Shown: piece by piece, positions 60,969 to 64,000 of the stretch
How the letters are laid out: each line of letters opens with the position of its first letter
How positions within the stretch are numbered: position 1 is the stretch's first letter
Assembly (NCBI GenBank): GCA_013396655.1
Contig: WBMV01004890.1
Coordinates: 1,451,025-1,515,024, forward strand
Direction of reading: 5' to 3'
DNA length: 64,000 nucleotides
Source: Campylorhamphus procurvoides
Lineage: Eukaryota > Chordata > Aves > Passeriformes > Dendrocolaptidae
The notes under the pieces: model-generated
Told to the model about the DNA's origin: nothing
Database searches by the model: none
The model's input: only the letters and a program-made list of their open reading frames with translations
Program-made: the position numbers and the translations under genes

Positions 60969-62519
60969 TTGAATTCCCTGGGTGAATCTGTAGGTGACAC
61001 TTATAATATTCAAAGAAATGGTCTTTCCAGTGAAACGTCATTTCTAAAGAGTATTTCCCACTGTCTTCTTAAAAGTAGTGGTTTAACTGGAAATAATTCT
61101 GGAAAAAGCAATGCAAGTTCCCATTGTTGGGGGTTGAGGTAAAATTCAGCTGGTTGACTGCAAATAGGGGAATGCTGAAAGATGAGCTATTTCAACATTT
61201 TGCTTTAAAGTTTATTTGAATTAATCCTATAGTAAAATGATTGTTCCTCTTGTTCTGCTCCTCACCCCCCTCCTGTCTGGTGTAGTCCATAAGGTGCCAG
61301 AAAGCTGTTGTGCCTTTCCTAACTGCAAAGTGCTTTCCTCTCAGGATGCTCCTGTGGCAGTGACTGTAAGTGTTTCTCTAGAAAAATAGCATTAAAAATG
61401 GCATTGTCTTTTTTTGTTTGCCCGTTTTCGGCTCTGCCTTTTATAGGGCATAAACAGAGGGAAACAAGGAGAGGAGCCAGCTCCAGGTGACTGGCCAGCT
61501 GCCTGTGGATCAGCCCCAGAAAGTGCTCCACAGATTGCAATTTGAAACCCATTAATATAATGGATAAAGTCTATGAAGCATTTTAAAACCTCCCTTGCTT
61601 ATAGTGGTGCATTTTATAAGCTAGGTGACATCAAAAGAATTGGTTCTGGCTCAGACCAACTAATAAAAATGGATAAGGCTTATTTTTATGCTGAATATCA
61701 GTAAAAGCATGTGCAGAAGATTACATTTAACATTCTGGCTTTTACCCAGAGCACAACAAAGTCCCTCTTATCCCTATCCATCAGAACAGAATTTGATAGC
61801 TTTGGAGACCCCAGATTTTCATCTCCTACTGGAGCATGAAACAGCACCTTGAGCTTGCATGGGGATTGTATGAACATGACATTGCTTACTGTGGTATGTT
61901 TCCTTGAACACCTAGGGAGAAGGTTATATAATTAGGCACAATGTTTAAATAGGATATTTTAAATGATTGATACTTAAATCTGATATAAATCCTTAAATTC
62001 TGTCATTACATCACCCTATATTAGGAATAATGGCAAGATATGGAAAGTCTGGCTAGTTCCTGTACTCAAAGAGAGAACAGCATCTTGCAGAGCCCAGTAA
62101 AACCCCACAAAGTTGGTTTTGTGCCTATACAGCTTTAATTGTTGTTAATTTTTCTAGTTCCCACATGTTTATTTAAAACTGGTTTCTTTGGTTCAGTAGT
62201 CCAGCTTGTACCAGCATTAGCCTCCAGATCTCCACAGCAGCCTGTTTATTCTGCTCTAGCTTGCCTGAGTGACTCCCCAAAGATAAAATTCACTAAGTGA
62301 TCCTGACAGATTCCAGGCTGTCTCCATATGGCAGGGACTGGGCTGTAGCTTCTCGAGCTGCCTGGGATTTCCAAGCTGCTCTCACCTTATTAAGGTGGCA
62401 GCAGTTACATGCAAGTCAAGTTCCAGGGGCTGGGTTTCATGCTTTTGGCTTCTGCTGGAGACCAATCCGTACCATTCTGGTGTATGTGAATTACAGCAGG
62501 ACCAGGAGCATGACCTTTC
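60969..62519. other. plain noncoding sequence
   Basis: No gene, RNA or repeat family recognised. Confidence 0.5.
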
Positions 62520-62590
62520 CTTTCCGAACTGTACTTACGCCAGCAAGGCGTCAGAACTGAAAATGAATGTACACCTCGGTTGCTGACAGG
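62520..62590. promoter_or_regulatory. small CpG-retaining patch
   Basis: Four CpGs occur within about 60 bases (TTCCGAAC, TTACGCC, AGGCGTC, CCTCGGTT) in DNA otherwise poor in CpG. It may be a small conserved element, but support is weak. Confidence 0.2.
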
Positions 62591-63103
62591 TTTCTTTAAA
62601 GAGGAGTTTGGGCTTAGCAGGTGCTAAACAGACCAGACCACAAGAGATTCCTGGAAAAGGTGATGAAACAGTGTGAATTTATTTGTTGCCGGGTCTTTGT
62701 GTACTAATTGCTTCTCTCTGTTTGGGTTTTAGCTGTTAACAAATTAATGTAATTGTCCTGTGTTAAAAACGTCAACTCTGTATTCTGGCAACATCAAATA
62801 TTGAGTTGAATTGCAAAGAGCCTGTTTGAGAATGAAGATGAGCTGAGGATCTTTCCCTGCACGGTTATATCTGTGCTGCATGTGGCAGAGAGCCAAAAAT
62901 CAGTCACAGAAAAGGGGTACCCACAAACTGACTCAATATTAGGGAAAGAAAATCCTACTGGAAATACATACACACTATGCATAAAATAAAATACTAGTGT
63001 TTCTCACCTTAACTAGCTTGAGTCAAAAGCTTATCAATATAAGATTTTACAGAGATCCATTCTCTGATTATAATTGCAATGACCTGCTGTGATACCTTCA
63101 AAT
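62591..63103. other. plain noncoding sequence
   Basis: No feature supported. Confidence 0.5.
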
Positions 63104-63119
63104 AAAAAAAAAAAAAAAA
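63104..63119. repeat. poly-A tract
   Basis: Sixteen As followed by CAAAAAAC. No transposon body is recognised next to it. Confidence 0.75.
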
Positions 63120-63489
63120 CAAAAAACTTTTGTGAGTTAAACTTTGTATTAAACTTAAAACCAAGTTGGCTAGAACGAGTAATGATGTGTCATAGCCTCC
63201 CCTTACGGATTTTGTTCCTTTTTGAGAAATAGTGGGGATTTTATGTTGGGTTTTTTCCACAGACAGTGGTTTCAAATTTGGGACATTTGCTTATATCGAG
63301 GCGCTGGTGATCTCTGGTTATGTGTGGCCCTTGCCCTTGCATGCCTTTCACAGCAGCAACTGGGGCTCTCCAGTTGGGACCATTCCATGACTGCTACAGC
63401 CCTTCCTTTTCCAGGAAGGGGAACCCCCATTCAGCATCTTTGCACTTCCCATTTTATCTGAAACTGTGTGGATCACTTGGTCAAAACTA

Positions 63490-63650
63490 GTTATTCTCTC
63501 AACTATTGTTACATGTTTAGTTCCGTGTCTTCCTGAATGTCATCTGTAATGGTTTTTTTTATGTTCAGTTAATTTGCATTTGTAGATTAGTTTGCAGCAT
63601 TAATTACGTCCTTATTTGCTTTCTGGGGAAAACTAGTTGTTACTTTCTGT
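63490..63650. promoter_or_regulatory. weak candidate element with POU octamer
   Basis: An exact octamer ATTTGCAT at 63572-63579 sits inside TTAATTTGCATTTG. AGCATTAATTACGTCC follows about 20 bases later (63596-63611), combining a TAATTA core with a retained CpG. The call is based only on motif proximity. Confidence 0.25.
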
Positions 63651-64000
63651 ATTGTATCATGTAGGCTTGTGCCAAAAATTACCACTAAGCCCAGTTGTAT
63701 TTAATCTGGGAACAACAGGACTACATCTTTAGTGTTTTTCTCACAACCTGTGTTTGAGTCCTGTGGGAAACTGTATAAAAATGTCAACTGAATCATTATT
63801 AGTGTGGATGCTCTTGCAGCAGGTATTTTAAAGGATAAAATGCAAGTCTCTGAAGAAAAAGAAACCAAATACCCAGCACAGAATTCATAATTCTAAAGGC
63901 CAAACCTTTATCTTAGATCTAGTACAATTATCTCTTTCCTGCCACCCCTTTAGTAGTGGATGTGCCCCATGAAGGCAGTTTTCCAGCCTGGCTGCAGCAC
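63651..64000. other. plain noncoding sequence to window end
   Basis: No feature supported. Confidence 0.45.

Noticed and set aside
1..64000. CRISPR array, operon, tRNA or rRNA gene, or integrated virus
   Set aside because: No regularly spaced repeats, no cloverleaf-like sequence and no viral gene content were recognised. The overall texture is vertebrate noncoding DNA.

Overview
The window looks like vertebrate nuclear DNA, most likely from a bird. It is AT-rich by eye and has no dense coding, operons, Shine-Dalgarno sites or CRISPR arrays. The only interspersed repeats I recognise are two fragments with the 3'-end sequence typical of avian CR1 LINE retrotransposons: a clear one at about 10212-10480 (+) and a short, degraded one at about 33358-33421 (-). 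I saw no Alu, L1, tRNA-SINE or recent LTR element, which also fits a bird. There is a 32-base N gap (37013-37044), a single N (29385), and next to that N an exact 87-base duplication that looks like an assembly artefact.

I found no protein-coding exon that I can support. The longest open frames (up to 156 codons) have biased, low-complexity or arbitrary composition, and no recognisable domain. The window is best read as an intron or an intergenic 'gene desert'. I could not identify the flanking gene.

Layout. From 1 to 28 kb the sequence is mostly plain noncoding, with three notable patches: a GC-richer segment with a near-perfect TATA box (2.3-2.56 kb), an AT-rich homeodomain/octamer-motif patch (7.9-8.3 kb) and a dense CpG cluster (9.0-9.2 kb). 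The CR1 copy lies at 10.2 kb. From 28.2 to 35.7 kb the texture changes. Several blocks combine retained CpGs, low simple-repeat content and dense developmental transcription-factor-like motifs, which is how deeply conserved noncoding elements usually look. In the middle of this zone (31.66-32.76 kb) lies a promoter-like complex: a G-tract, paired CCAAT boxes, a CT-box, a long homopyrimidine tract, a possible noncoding exon ending in a good splice donor, a small CpG island with a 20-bp tandem repeat, and a TATA box. Two more enhancer-like blocks lie at 42.36-42.68 and 43.44-43.93 kb. The rest, to 64 kb, is plain noncoding with a few homopolymers and small CpG-retaining or octamer-containing patches.

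Overall hypothesis (inference): the window is part of the regulatory landscape of a developmental gene, with a possible alternative promoter or noncoding first exon near 32 kb inside a cluster of enhancers. All regulatory calls rest on sequence texture and motifs only and would need cross-species alignment to confirm.
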